Assembly: GCA_018449595.1 (NCBI GenBank)
Contig: JAAVUU010000005.1
Coordinates: 186,001 to 250,000, forward strand
Direction: 5' to 3'
Source: Rhizobiales bacterium dw_265
GTDB taxonomy: Bacteria > Pseudomonadota > Alphaproteobacteria > Micropepsales > Micropepsaceae
DNA length: 64,000 bases
The notes under the pieces are model-generated. The model worked only from the letters and a program-made list of their open reading frames with translations, searched no databases and was not told the origin of the DNA. Position 1 is the first letter of the stretch. Each line of letters begins with the position of its first letter. The position numbers and the translations under genes were made by a program. Below, in pieces: positions 41,962-52,000 of the stretch.

Positions 41962-42405
41962 TCAGGCGGCAGCCTTGCTGCCTTCGATCGTCTTGAGATC
42001 GGGCGCATTGATGGCGATGCGGCGCGGCCTCTTCTCTTCCGGCACGATGCGCTCCAGGTCGATCTGCAGCAGGCCGTTTTCAAGACGGGCGCCCTTGACC
42101 TCGACATGCTCGGCAAGCTGGAAGTTGCGCTCGAAGCCACGGCCGGCGATACCCTGGTGCAGGAAATTGGCCTTCTCCTGGGCCTCCTCGCGCTTGCCGG
42201 CGATGGTGAGGACGCGGTCCTTCACATCCACCGTCAGTTCGCCGGCGGCAAAGCCGGCCACCGCCACCGTGACGCGGTAATTGTTCTCGTCGCTGCGTTC
42301 GACGTTATAGGGCGGATAGCCCTGTTCGGAGGCGGACTCCAGCAGGCCGATCAGGCGGTCAAAGCCGACGGTGGAGCGGAAAAAGGGGGAATAATCGATA
42401 CGCAT
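41962..42405 (-). CDS. Hsp20-family small heat-shock protein (IbpA-like)
   Basis: The 147-residue chaperone prevents aggregation of unfolded proteins. The N-terminus MRIDYSPFFRSTVGFDRL is IbpA-like. The alpha-crystallin domain covers about residues 35-125 (YPPYNVERSDENNYRVTVAVAG, VLTIAGKREE, FERNFQLAEHVEVKGARLENGLL), followed by a short tail with an RRIAI motif matching the I-x-I docking signature. Start ATG 42405 is fixed by AAAGG six to ten bases upstream. Regulation is visible: a sigma-32 type promoter and a leader hairpin that hides the ribosome site. A strong terminator follows. It is monocistronic. Confidence 0.94.
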   Translation of the reverse strand: MRIDYSPFFRSTVGFDRLIGLLESASEQGYPPYNVERSDENNYRVTVAVAGFAAGELTVDVKDRVLTIAGKREEAQEKANFLHQGIAGRGFERNFQLAEHVEVKGARLENGLLQIDLERIVPEEKRPRRIAINAPDLKTIEGSKAAA

Positions 42406-42408
42406 GGG

Positions 42409-42428
42409 ACAACCTTTCAAAGCGTTGT
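42409..42428 (-). promoter_or_regulatory. Candidate RNA thermometer hairpin (ROSE-like) before hsp20
   Basis: On the minus strand ACAACGCTTTGAAAGGTTGT folds as ACAAC/GTTGT plus CTT/AAG with one bulged G, and encloses the AAAGG ribosome site of the Hsp20 gene, ending three bases before its ATG. A weak, bulged hairpin over the ribosome site is the hallmark of ROSE-type thermometers of alphaproteobacterial hsp20 genes. A GC-rich stem lies just upstream in the leader. The canonical UUGCU is not exact here. Confidence 0.6.
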
Positions 42429-42487
42429 TGCGGGCCCCGCCGAACCATTCGCGCGGGGACGGCCCCTTCCGGCGGCCGCACCCGGTT

Positions 42488-42515
42488 ATCTGGGGTGGGG
42501 AAAGTCGCCTTCAAG
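42488..42515 (-). promoter_or_regulatory. Sigma-32 (RpoH) type heat-shock promoter for hsp20
   Basis: On the minus strand CTTGAAG (42515-42509), a 13-base spacer, then CCCCAGAT (42495-42488) match the RpoH consensus CTTGAAA-N13-CCCCATAT at all but two positions. It would start transcription near 42481, leaving a leader of about 75 bases that includes the thermometer hairpin. Confidence 0.75.
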
Positions 42516-42579
42516 GCCTTTGCGGGCCTTGAAAAACCGGGCTTAAGTGCCATGAAAGCCAAAAAATCAGCACCAGATC

Positions 42580-43518
42580 ATGATTCCCGCCGCCACCCTG
42601 TTCGATCCCCTGCCCATCCAGGCCGTGGGCGCGCGGCTCAGGGCCGCCAGGTTCCCGGCCGCGCCGGACGTGCCGTATCGCGGCGTATGCGTGCTGCTGA
42701 ACGGCCAGACCGAGTTCATCGAGAAATATTTCGAGGTGATAGACGAGTTGCGCGGCCGGGGTTTCGCCGTGGCGACGATGGACTGGCGCGGCCAGGGCGG
42801 CTCGGCGCGGCTGTTGGCCGATGACAGCCGCAAGAGCTTTGTCGGCGACTTCCGCGAATATGAGGAAGACCTCGACACCCTGATGAACTGGATCGTCACG
42901 CCGATGCGGGCGGGCGGCGCCAAACCCATCGCCCTGGCCCATTCCATGGGGGCGCACAATCTCTTGCGCTATCTTTTGAAAAAGCCCGGCAGTTTCGAAG
43001 CCTGTGTGCTGAGCGCCCCGATGATCGGCATTTCCTTTCGCGGCCAGCGCGAATTCCTGGTGCGCGCCATCACCGCCTTGCAGGTCTGGCGCGGCCGCCG
43101 CAGCAACTGGGTGTGGGGCATGGAGGCGCGCGATCCCCATCGCATGACGTTTTCCACCCAGATGGTGACCTCCGACCCGCAGCGTTTCGCCCGCACCCAG
43201 ATGCTGCTGCAGGAACAGCCGGACCTGCGGCTGGCCGGCGCCACCTGGGGCTGGCTGGCGGCGGCCATCGCCTCGATGGACTGGTTGAAGGCCAAAGGCC
43301 GGCCCGAAAGCATCGCCACGCCGCTGCTGGTGGTGGGGGCGGGGAAGGACCGCATCTGCATCACGCCACAGACCAGGGCGCTGGCCAAACGCATGCCCCA
43401 GGCGGACTATCTGGAGATCGCGGAAGCCGGGCACGAGATCATGATGGAACGCGCACCCTTTCGCGCCCAGTTCTGGGCCGCCTTCGACGATTTCACAAAG
43501 AACCGCGCCCCGGCGTGA
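42580..43518 (+). CDS. Alpha/beta-hydrolase, lysophospholipase/monoacylglycerol-lipase type
   Basis: This is a 312-residue serine hydrolase of the PldB-like group. GVCVLLNGQTEFIEKYFEV replaces the usual HG oxyanion opening, FAVATMDWRGQGGS follows, and the nucleophile elbow is AHSMGAH (GxSxG-type with Ala at the first position). An Asp in VVGAGKDRICI and the His in IAEAGHEIMME complete the triad. No signal peptide is seen, so it is cytoplasmic. It probably hydrolyses lysophospholipids or monoacylglycerols. It diverges from hsp20, and the ribosome site before ATG 42580 is weak. Confidence 0.85.
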   Translation: MIPAATLFDPLPIQAVGARLRAARFPAAPDVPYRGVCVLLNGQTEFIEKYFEVIDELRGRGFAVATMDWRGQGGSARLLADDSRKSFVGDFREYEEDLDTLMNWIVTPMRAGGAKPIALAHSMGAHNLLRYLLKKPGSFEACVLSAPMIGISFRGQREFLVRAITALQVWRGRRSNWVWGMEARDPHRMTFSTQMVTSDPQRFARTQMLLQEQPDLRLAGATWGWLAAAIASMDWLKAKGRPESIATPLLVVGAGKDRICITPQTRALAKRMPQADYLEIAEAGHEIMMERAPFRAQFWAAFDDFTKNRAPA

Positions 43519-43553
43519 GCCGAGGCGCGGCGCTTTAAACGACCGTTCCGGCG

Positions 43554-44267
43554 TTACTGGGCCGGAGCGGGAGCCGGCTGGGCGGCAGGCTGGGCCTGTT
43601 CAACCGGGGCCGAAGGCTGAGCCTGTTCCGGCGCCGTGGGCTGGGCCGCCGGCATGTCGGACGCGGTGGTCGCCGTCGAAGGCACCGCCGCGCTCGAAGC
43701 GGTGCCGGTGCTGGCCACGTCATTGGGCGACGGGCTGGGCGCGGTCACCGCGGTCTGGGGCGCCGGGGTGCTGGCGGGCTGGCTGGTGTCAGCCGCCAGG
43801 CGCTGCGACGCGCCGCCGGAAACCTCAGACGAAGCCTCAGACTTGGCGACCTTGGTCCTGGCCGGCTTGGCCGAGGCCGATTTCACCGGGGCGATATCCG
43901 GCGCGGGTGTCGCATCGGCGGTGGCCGGGGTGTTGGCGTCAGGCGTGTTCATCGCAGCCTGCTGAGCGGGCGCGGGCGGCGGTGTCTGGGCTGCGACCGG
44001 CGCCGGAGCCACCGGCTGCGGCAGGTTGGCGGCGGTAACGACCTGTCTGCTCGCGGAGGTGCCCGAAGCGCTGTAGGCATACACGCCCACCGCGCCCACC
44101 ATCAGAGCGACCGCCAGCGCACCGACGATCTTGCCGGTGTTGTTGGGCGCGCGGTCTTCGGGATTGGTGGTGTGGAAAGAGCCCAGGCCCGAACCATTGC
44201 CGGTCGGCTCATTGTTCAGCGCCATCGGACGATCGACGGATGGCGAATTGAAATCGCGCAGTGACAT
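43554..44267 (-). CDS. Single-span membrane protein with Ala/Pro/Gln-rich periplasmic tail
   Basis: This 237-residue protein is not of a family I recognise. A cytoplasmic N-terminus of about 45 residues (MSLRDFNSPSVDRPMALN) precedes one membrane helix (IVGALAVALMVGAVGVYAYSA). The rest is low-complexity, rich in Ala, Pro, Gln, Thr and Ser with many PAP and AQP runs, ending PAQPAPAPAQ; it is probably disordered and extended through the periplasm. A strong AGGAGG ribosome site precedes ATG 44267, and an EcfG-like promoter lies upstream, suggesting general-stress control. It is monocistronic between a hydrolase (convergent) and hisN. Confidence 0.75.
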   Translation of the reverse strand: MSLRDFNSPSVDRPMALNNEPTGNGSGLGSFHTTNPEDRAPNNTGKIVGALAVALMVGAVGVYAYSASGTSASRQVVTAANLPQPVAPAPVAAQTPPPAPAQQAAMNTPDANTPATADATPAPDIAPVKSASAKPARTKVAKSEASSEVSGGASQRLAADTSQPASTPAPQTAVTAPSPSPNDVASTGTASSAAVPSTATTASDMPAAQPTAPEQAQPSAPVEQAQPAAQPAPAPAQ

Positions 44268-44304
44268 GTATTCCTCCTACGGAATTCATTGGCTTCGGTA
44301 AGAG

Positions 44305-44329
44305 AACGTGATTTTCGGGCGCCAGTTTC
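44305..44329 (-). promoter_or_regulatory. EcfG-like (general stress response) promoter
   Basis: On the minus strand GAAAC (44329-44325), 16 bases, then CGTT (44308-44305) match the EcfG consensus GGAAC-N16/17-CGTT with one mismatch. The -35 element is embedded in a 7-bp palindrome GTTTCAC-N4-GTGAAAC (44325-44342), which might also be a repressor site. It lies about 40 bases before the start of the membrane protein gene. Confidence 0.5.
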
Positions 44330-44410
44330 ACAGACGTGAAACAAAGGCAGAATGCGGCAGCATTGCGCGCGGCCGTCAAAATGCGGCGGCCGGAAAAGCC
44401 CGGATAACCG

Positions 44411-45196
44411 CTATTTCAGCAGCTTCATGGCTTCTTCGTGAATGCGTTTGTCGCCGCAGGCCAGGATGGTTTCGCCGGAATTGGCAGGGCCGCCATCCCA
44501 GGCGGTCATGATGCCACCGGCACCGTTTACCAATGGAATCAGCGCCGCCGCATCCCAGCGCTTGAAGCCCGCCTCGATGACGATGTCCACAAAGCCCATC
44601 GCCAGCATCGCGAAGATATAGCAGTCGCCGTGATAGCGGGTCATGCGCGCCTGCGCCTTCACGCGGGCAAAAGCCGCCTGCTGTTCGAGCGACATATAGG
44701 CGGAAGGATCGGTGGCGCAGAGGATGGCGTCCTTCAGGCTGGCGCATTCGCGCACTTTCAGCGGTGTGCGGGTCTCGCCCTGCAGCAGCACGCTTCGGCC
44801 ATTGACGCCGACAAAGCGCTCGCCCAGCACCGGCTGGTCGAGGATGCCCAGCACCGGCCTCTCGTCCTTTTCCAGCGCGATCAGCGAACCCCATTCATGC
44901 CGCCCGGTGATGAAGCATCGCGTGCCGTCCACCGGGTCCAGAACCCAGCGCCAACCTGAGGTGCCGGGCTTCTCGCCATATTCCTCGCCCAGGATCGCAT
45001 CGTCGGGGCGGTCGCGATCGATGATGGCGCGGATGGCGCGCTCGGCACCCTTGTCGGCCTCGGTGACGGGATCGAAGGGATGGGCGCCCGGCTTGTGGAT
45101 GACCTCGATGCGCTGGCGGAAAAAGGGCCGGATCGCCGCGCCCGACGCATCCGCCAGGCGATGCGCGAAAGAGATCAGCTTGTCGTCAACGGTCAT
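44411..45196 (-). CDS. hisN: Inositol-monophosphatase-family phosphatase, probable histidinol-phosphatase
   Basis: This is a 261-residue metal-dependent phosphatase. The IMPase signatures are present: AILGEEYGE (metal Glu), WVLDPVDGTRCFITG (DPxDGT metal site) and KRWDAAALIPLVNGAGGIMTAWDG (WDxAA). The last 25 residues end the fold. Within the family it resembles the HisN group that dephosphorylates histidinol phosphate in alphaproteobacteria, but related members act on inositol or nucleotide phosphates, so the substrate is inferred. Start ATG 45196 overlaps the stop of the upstream small transporter gene by 4 bases, showing coupling with it. Confidence 0.83.
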   Translation of the reverse strand: MTVDDKLISFAHRLADASGAAIRPFFRQRIEVIHKPGAHPFDPVTEADKGAERAIRAIIDRDRPDDAILGEEYGEKPGTSGWRWVLDPVDGTRCFITGRHEWGSLIALEKDERPVLGILDQPVLGERFVGVNGRSVLLQGETRTPLKVRECASLKDAILCATDPSAYMSLEQQAAFARVKAQARMTRYHGDCYIFAMLAMGFVDIVIEAGFKRWDAAALIPLVNGAGGIMTAWDGGPANSGETILACGDKRIHEEAMKLLK

Positions 45197-45543
45197 GGCG
45201 CGGTTTTCCAGAACGAGACGATCAATCCGCCCGTGACGATCAGGATGCCGCCCAGCAGGACCGGCACGGTCGGCGGTGTGCGGAAGAACAGGAAATTGAT
45301 GACCTGCCACATCACGAACAGGGTGGCGATATAGAGCCCCACCACCTCGCCGAATTCCAGCGGCGCCAGGTTGAGGAAGGTGCCGTAGCCGGTGAGCAGC
45401 GCCATGCCGGCCACAAACAGCACAATGCGCCAGCCCCCGGCATGGTCATAGAGGCCCCTGCGGATCAAAGCGTCCCCAGTCACCTCCATCGCCGTGGCGA
45501 TGATGAGAAAAACCAGGACGGGCACGTTTTCGAGCAGCTTCAT
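45193..45543 (-). CDS. Small four-helix membrane protein, SMR/EamA-like
   Basis: The 116-residue protein has four membrane helices: VPVLVFLIIATAMEVTGDALI, IVLFVAGMALLTGYGTFLNLA, FGEVVGLYIATLFVMWQVINF and VPVLLGGILIVTGGLIVSF. The length, four-helix plan and an acidic residue in the first helix (Glu in ATAMEVTGD) recall small multidrug resistance transporters, which work as dimers. The classical SMR core sequence is not clear, so the assignment is to fold type only. Its stop overlaps the hisN start by 4 bases, and it lies 26 bases after typA. Confidence 0.7.
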   Translation of the reverse strand: MKLLENVPVLVFLIIATAMEVTGDALIRRGLYDHAGGWRIVLFVAGMALLTGYGTFLNLAPLEFGEVVGLYIATLFVMWQVINFLFFRTPPTVPVLLGGILIVTGGLIVSFWKTAP

Positions 45544-45569
45544 GCGAAGCAGTCTAGCAGAAAACCGGA

Positions 45570-47393
45570 TCAGGCGTCCGCCGACTGCTTGGCGCGCTTC
45601 CTGAGATGGGGAAGCAGTTCGCGCTTGCGCAGGCGGATGTTCAGCGGCGTCACCTCGACCAGTTCATCGTCCTGGATATAGGCCATCGCCTGCTCAAGCG
45701 TCATGGGGACAATAGGTGTCAGCTTCACCGCCTCGTCCTTGGAGGTGGTGCGGATGTTGGTCAGCTGCTTGGACTTCAATGGATTGACGTCCAGGTCGTT
45801 GTCCTTGGCGTTCTGGCCGATGATCATGCCTTCATAGACCTTGGCGCCGGTGGTGATGAACAGCTTGCCGCGTTCCTCGATGTACCACAGGCCATAGGTC
45901 ACCGCCTCGCCCTGCTCGGTGGAGATCAGCACGCCGTTGATGCGGCCCACCATCGGGCCCTTGTGCGGGGCATATTCCAGGAACATGCGGTTCATCACCC
46001 CGGTGCCGCGGGTGTCGGTGAGGAATTCGCCGTGATAGCCGATCAACCCGCGGGCCGGGGCATGGAAGACGATGCGGGTCTTGCCGGCGCCGGTGGGGCG
46101 CATGTCGGTCATCTCGCCCTTGCGCAGCGAGATCTTCTCGATGACGGTGCCGGTATAGGCGTCGTCCACGTCCACGGTGACTTCCTCGATCGGCTCCAGC
46201 CGCTCGCCATTCTCGGTCTTCATCACCACGCGGGGACGGCTGATGGAAAGCTCGAAGCCTTCGCGGCGCATGGATTCGATCAGCACGCCCAGCTGCAACT
46301 CGCCGCGGCCGGCCACTTCAAAGGCGCCTTCGCCGGTTTCCGAAACCTTCAGCGCGACATTGCCCTCGGCCTCGCGCAGCAGGCGCTCGCGGATGACGCG
46401 GCTCTGCACCTTGTCGCCTTCGCGGCCGGCATAGGGGCTGTCATTCACCGCCAGGGTCATGGACAGGGTCGGCGGATCGATGGGATGCGACGGAATGGGA
46501 TCGTTCACGGTCAGGTCGCACAGCGTGTCGGCGACGGTGGCGGTTTCCAGGCCGGCAATGGCGACGATGTCGCCCGCCTCGGCGCGCTCCACCGGCACCC
46601 GCGCCAGGCCGCGAAAGGCCAGCAGCTTGGTGATGCGGGTCTTTTCGATGATTTCGCCGTCGCGGTTCAGGGCCTTGATGTTGCGGCCCATGGTGGCAAT
46701 GCCGGATTCGATGCGGCCGGTCAGGATGCGGCCCAGGAACGGGTCGGCCTCCAGGGTGGTGACCAGCATCTTGAAGGGATGCTCCTCGCTGGCCAGGGCC
46801 TGCGGCTTGGGCGGCGGCACATCTTCCACGATGCGCTTGAACAGCGGCGACAGGTCCTTGCGCTCGTCCGCCAGCTCGTTCACCGCCCAGCCGTTGCGGC
46901 CGCTGGCATAGAGGTGATGGAAGTCGAGCTGGTCATCATTGGCTTCCAGCGCCAGGAACAGGTCGAAGATGGATTCCAGGGTTTCCTCGGGCTGGGCGTC
47001 GCTGCGGTCGATCTTGTTGATGACCACGATGGGCTTGAGGCCCAGCTTCAGCGCCTTGGCCAGCACGAACTTGGTCTGGGGCATCACGGATTCCGCCGCA
47101 TCCACCAGCAGCACCACGCCGTCCACCATCGACAGGATGCGCTCCACCTCGCCGCCGAAGTCGGCGTGACCGGGCGTGTCCACGGTGTTGATGCGCACCC
47201 CGTTCCATTCCACGCTGGTGCACTTGGCCAGGATGGTGATGCCGCGCTCGCGCTCCTGGTCGTTGGAGTCCATGGCGCGTTCGTCCATATGCTGGTTCTC
47301 GCGCACCGAGCCCGACTGCTTCAAAAGCTGGTCAACCAGCGTGGTCTTGCCATGGTCAACGTGGGCGATGATGGCGATGTTGCGGATTTCCAT
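45570..47393 (-). CDS. typA: Translational GTPase TypA/BipA
   Basis: This is a 607-residue ribosome-associated GTPase of the EF-G superfamily, needed for ribosome assembly and growth under stress or cold. The G domain has G1 HVDHGKTT (residues 11-18), a RERGITI switch segment, G3 [12 protein letters not shown] and G4 NKIDR. Domains II, III and V and the TypA-specific C-terminal domain follow ([18 protein letters not shown] and [17 protein letters not shown] are diagnostic). Full length. The ATG start has GGG-rich sequence before it. The downstream small transporter gene is 26 bases away on the same strand. Confidence 0.97.
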   Translation of the reverse strand: MEIRNIAIIAHVDHGKTTLVDQLLKQSGSVRENQHMDERAMDSNDQERERGITILAKCTSVEWNGVRINTVDTPGHADFGGEVERILSMVDGVVLLVDAAESVMPQTKFVLAKALKLGLKPIVVINKIDRSDAQPEETLESIFDLFLALEANDDQLDFHHLYASGRNGWAVNELADERKDLSPLFKRIVEDVPPPKPQALASEEHPFKMLVTTLEADPFLGRILTGRIESGIATMGRNIKALNRDGEIIEKTRITKLLAFRGLARVPVERAEAGDIVAIAGLETATVADTLCDLTVNDPIPSHPIDPPTLSMTLAVNDSPYAGREGDKVQSRVIRERLLREAEGNVALKVSETGEGAFEVAGRGELQLGVLIESMRREGFELSISRPRVVMKTENGERLEPIEEVTVDVDDAYTGTVIEKISLRKGEMTDMRPTGAGKTRIVFHAPARGLIGYHGEFLTDTRGTGVMNRMFLEYAPHKGPMVGRINGVLISTEQGEAVTYGLWYIEERGKLFITTGAKVYEGMIIGQNAKDNDLDVNPLKSKQLTNIRTTSKDEAVKLTPIVPMTLEQAMAYIQDDELVEVTPLNIRLRKRELLPHLRKRAKQSADA

Positions 47394-47739
47394 GGGAATC
47401 AGGCCTTTGGCGCGGAGAAAGGCGGCTTATAGAGGCGGCCCTGCTGCGGGGCAACATGGGAGCCGGAGGAGTTTGCGGGTCCGTGCGGGAAATCGGCGCA
47501 TTTTGCCGCTTTTCCGCCGCTTTTGCGCGTTTTTGGCCCGATTTCCTGAGACATTTGTGAGAGAGATTTCCCGTATACACGTTCTATAATACTGCCGCAT
47601 AAGCGCTGTAAGGCTGTCCGCGTCTGCCGGCGGCCCTGTGGGGCGCTGGCGTCGGCTTGCTGGGCCGGTGGATTGCCGGGGCTTTGAGAGACGGATTAAA
47701 GCGCGCTCCACGGGCGCGCAGGGGTTAGGATTTGGTCGA
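47394..47739. other. Gene-free region between typA and the RND efflux genes
   Basis: This 346-base region separates divergent genes. It contains a perfect TATAAT at 47585-47590 and a GTATAC palindrome just upstream (47573-47578), but no good -35 at 17 bases. Both strands must hold promoters. A regulator-binding palindrome for the efflux genes was not identified. Confidence 0.4.
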
Positions 47740-49002
47740 ATGAACGTGCAAGTGAGCCCCCCGCCGGGGCCGGTCGAGCCCCGGGATGCGGGCCAGGATA
47801 CGATGCAAGACGAAAGCTGGACGGGCCATGCCCGTACCTATGTGGTGGGCGGCGTGGCGCTGGCCCTGGCCCTGGGCGGCTTCTGGTATTTCACCCATGC
47901 CAGCGGCGGCGACCCCGCCAAGGGCAAACACAATCTGGCGGCCCCGGTCAAAGTGGCGCCCGTCGAACAGCGCACCATGGCGGTGATCGAGCGCACCATC
48001 GGCACGGTGATGGCCAATTCCACCGTGCAGGTGAACGCGCGCGTCAACGGCCAGCTCACCAAGGCCTTCTTCACCGAAGGCCAGATGGTCAAGACCGGCG
48101 ACCCGCTGTTCGAGATCGATCCGCGCCCCTATCAGGCCGCCCTGGACAATGCGATGGCCTCGCTGGCCACCGCCAGGGCCAAGGCCGACCGCTACAGCCG
48201 CCTGCGCGCCCAGAACGCCGTCGCCGGGCAGGATTTCGACGACGCCCAGGCCGCCTATCTGGAAGCCAAGGCCAATGTCGAAGCCGCCCGCCTGAACCTG
48301 GAATATGCCACCATCCGCTCGCCGGTGAACGGCAAGACCGGCCCGATGCTGATCCAGCCGGGCAACATGGTGACCGCCACCACCGGCGCCAGCGCCAACA
48401 GCACCACGGCCAATCCACTGGTCACCATCAACGAAATCCAGCCGGTGAAAATCTCGCTGCAACTGCCCCAGTCCGACCTGCCGCGCATCCAGGCCATGGC
48501 CCGCAAGCAGGCGCTCACCATCGTGATGAACATGCATGACGCGGGCGGCGAGGATATTCAGGTGCCGGTCAATTTCATCAGCAACAGCGTGGCGGGCACC
48601 ACCGGCACCATCGAGCTGCGCGCCACCTGGCCCAACACCGACGCCGCCCTGGTGCCGGGCCAGCTGGTGGATGTGACCGTGAACCTGGCCGAGATTCCGC
48701 ACGCCCTGCAGGTGCCGCGCGAGGCGCTGAACACCGGCCCCGACGGCCAGTTCCTCTATGTCGTCCGGGACGGCGCCGCCCAGCAGGTGGCGGTCAAGAT
48801 GCTGTTCGACGACGGCGTCTACGACGCGGTGTCGGGCGACCTCAAAAAGGGCGAACAGGTCATCACCGATGGCCAGCTCAGGGTCATTCCCGGCGCCACG
48901 GTTTCGGTCACCGCCAGCAAGCACCATGCCCCGGCCGGGACCACGGGCCTCATGACCAGCGGCCGCCGCAAGGTGCCGCGCGCTTCGGACAACGAAGGCT
49001 GA
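47740..49002 (+). CDS. RND efflux membrane-fusion protein (MdtA/AcrA-like)
   Basis: The 420-residue adaptor has a short cytoplasmic leader and one membrane anchor (VVGGVALALALGGFWYF) in place of a signal-peptide lipobox. The lipoyl halves flank a coiled-coil hairpin (about residues 145-190, ASLATARAKADRYSRL to QAAYLEAKANVEAARL). The barrel and proximal domains follow (NTDAALVPGQLVDVTV, VPREALNTGPDGQFLYVV). It links an inner-membrane RND pump to an outer-membrane channel. ATG 47740 has GGTTAGGA 10 bases upstream. The pump gene begins 18 bases after its stop. No outer-membrane factor gene is present in the window. Confidence 0.93.
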   Translation: MNVQVSPPPGPVEPRDAGQDTMQDESWTGHARTYVVGGVALALALGGFWYFTHASGGDPAKGKHNLAAPVKVAPVEQRTMAVIERTIGTVMANSTVQVNARVNGQLTKAFFTEGQMVKTGDPLFEIDPRPYQAALDNAMASLATARAKADRYSRLRAQNAVAGQDFDDAQAAYLEAKANVEAARLNLEYATIRSPVNGKTGPMLIQPGNMVTATTGASANSTTANPLVTINEIQPVKISLQLPQSDLPRIQAMARKQALTIVMNMHDAGGEDIQVPVNFISNSVAGTTGTIELRATWPNTDAALVPGQLVDVTVNLAEIPHALQVPREALNTGPDGQFLYVVRDGAAQQVAVKMLFDDGVYDAVSGDLKKGEQVITDGQLRVIPGATVSVTASKHHAPAGTTGLMTSGRRKVPRASDNEG

Positions 49003-49020
49003 TCGCCTTCAGGACGCACG

Positions 49021-52000
49021 ATGAACCTGTCAAAGCCCTTTATCGAAAAACCGGTCATGACCACCCTGGTCATGGCGGCTATGGTGATCTTCGGCGCGGT
49101 CGGCTATTCCAGCCTGCCGGTTTCCGACCTGCCCAACATTGACTTCCCCACCATCTCGGTGACCGCCAGCCTGCCGGGCGCCGACCCCGACACCATGGCC
49201 TCCTCGGTGGCCTCGCCGCTGGAAAACCAGTTCTCGACCATCAACGGCATCGACCAGATGACGTCGTCGAGCACCCAGGGCACGACCACCATCAACCTGC
49301 AGTTCAGCCTGGACCGCGCCCTGGACGGCGCGGCGCTGGACGTGCAGTCCGCCATCAGCGCCGCCGGCCACTTCCTGCCCAAGACGCTGCCGCAGCAGCC
49401 CACCTTCCGCAAGGTCAACCCGGCCGACCTGCCGATCATGTTCATCGCCATGCGATCCGACACCATCAAGCCGTCGGACGTGGACGAGTATGCCGAGACC
49501 CTGCTGGCCCGCCAGATTTCCACCATCGAAGGCGTCGCCCAGGTCAGCGTCTTCGGCTCCGCCAAGTTCGCCGTGCGCGTCCAGGCCGATCCCTATGCCC
49601 TGGCGGCGCGCCAGATCGGCATCGACACCCTGGTGAACGCGGTCAGCGCCGCCAATGTCAATCTCGCCACCGGGGCGCTCAACGGCCCCACCCGTTCCAC
49701 CGTCATCCATACCGGCGGCCAGCTCAACAACGCCGCGGAATTCAACGACCAGATCATCACCTATCGCAACGGCGCCCCGGTGCGGCTGAAGGACGTGGCG
49801 CGGGTGATCGACGGCGAGGAAAATCCCTATGGCAAGAGCTGGTACAAGGACCAGGACGCCATCGTGCTGGCGCTGTTCCGCCAGCCCGGCTCCAACGTGG
49901 TGGAGGTGATCGACACCATCAAGAAGATCCTGCCGCAGTTCAAGGCCAGCCTGCCGCCGTCGGTCAAGCTGGACGTGGTGTTCGACCGCAGCCTGAACAT
50001 CCGCGCCTCGATCAACGATGTGCAGGAAACCCTGATCATCGCCGCGGTGCTGGTGGTGGGGGTGATCTTCGTCTTCCTGCGGCGGGTTTCGGCCACCATC
50101 ATCCCGTCCCTGGCGCTGCCCATCGCGGTGATCGCGACCTTCGCCGGCATGTCGCTGATGGGCTACAACCTGGACAATCTCTCGCTGATGGCGCTGACCC
50201 TGTCGGTCGGCTTCGTGGTCGACGACGCCATCGTCATGCTGGAGAACATCGTCCGCCATATCGAGATGGGCAAGAAGCCCTATGACGCCGCGATGATCGG
50301 CTCCAGCGAGATCGGCTTCACCATCCTGTCCATGACCATCTCGCTGGCGGCGGTGTTCATCCCCATCGTCTTCATGGGCGGCATCGTCGGCCGGCTGCTG
50401 CACGAATTCGCCGTCACCATCATCATGGCGATCATCTTCTCCGGCGTGATCTCCATCACCCTGACGCCGATGCTGTGCGCCCGCCTGTTGCGCGAGGAGC
50501 ATGGCGCCCGCCACAACAAATTCTATGAGTGGAGCGAGGCCACCTTCAACAAGATCCAGTCGGCCTATGACCGCAGCCTGCGCTGGAGCCAGAGTCACGG
50601 CCGCATCATCCTTGGCGCCTTCGCCGCCAGCCTGGTGCTTTCGGTGGCGCTGATGGGGGTGATGCAGCAGGACTTCCTGCCCAGCGACGATACCGGCCGG
50701 TTGCAGGCCAACATGCAGGCCGCCAACGGCACCAGCTACCGCCAGATGGCGATCTACACCCAGCAGGTCGCCAAGATCGTCGGCGAGGACCCCGATGTGG
50801 AGGGCGTGCTGGCCCAGATGGACGGCGCCAACGGCAATGCCGGCACCAACCAGTCGCGCCTGATGCTGATCGCGCTCAAGCCGCTCAGCGAGCGCAAGTC
50901 GGGACCGGACGCCATCATCCGCCGGCTCAGGCCCAAGGTGTCCCACATTCCCGGCGTCAACGTCTTCCTGGTCAATCCGCCCGCCATCCGGCTGGGCGCC
51001 CGCCAGGCGCGTTCGACCTACCAGTACACCATGCAGGGCCTCGATCTCGACCAGCTCAAGGAATATTCCGACAAGCTGATGGATACGCTGCGCAAGAACC
51101 GCGCCTTTGTGGACCTGAACTCCGACCTGGACGCGGCGATGCCGTCGGTGCAGGTCAAGATCGACCGCGACCGCGCCGCCGCCTTCGGCGTGTCGCCGCA
51201 GCAGATCGAGACCGCGCTGGGCTCGGCCTTCGGCGGCCAGCAGATTTCCCAGATCAACCGGCCCTCCAACCAGTATGAAGTCATCATGGAACTGCTGCCG
51301 CGCTTCCAGCGCGACGCCAGCGCGCTGGACCGGCTTTATGTCACCGCCGCCAACGGTACCCTGGTGCCGCTGACCGCCGTCACCACCATGACCAATTCCA
51401 CCGTGCCGCTGTCGGTCAACCATGCCGGCCAGATTCCGGCGGTGACGGTCTCGTTCGACCTGGCGCCGGGCTTCGCCTTGTCCGACGCGGTCAGCGGCAT
51501 CCGCGCGGCCAGCGACCAGATCGAGATTCCCGATTCTATCCAGGGGCAATTCCAGGGCACCGCCGCGGCGTTCCAGGATTCCACCAAGAACATGGGCATG
51601 CTGCTCGTCATCGCCATGGTGGTGGTCTACATCATCCTGGGCATCCTGTATGAAAGCTTCATCCACCCCCTGACCATCCTGTCGGGCCTGCCCAGCGCGG
51701 CGGTGGGGGCGCTGATTACGCTTTATATCGCGCACCTGCTGTTCCTGGCCGGCATCACGCCGTCGGACATGTCGCTGACGCTCTATGCCTTTGTCGGCAT
51801 GATCATGCTGATCGGCATCGTCAAGAAGAACGCCATCATGATGATCGACTTCGCGCTGCACCGGCAGCGCAACGACGGCATCGCCGCCGAACAGGCGATC
51901 TTCGAGGCGGCGCAGGTGCGCTTCCGCCCGATCATGATGACCACCATGGCGGCCCTGATGGGCACCCTGCCTATCGCCTTCGGCAGCGGCGCGGGCGCGG

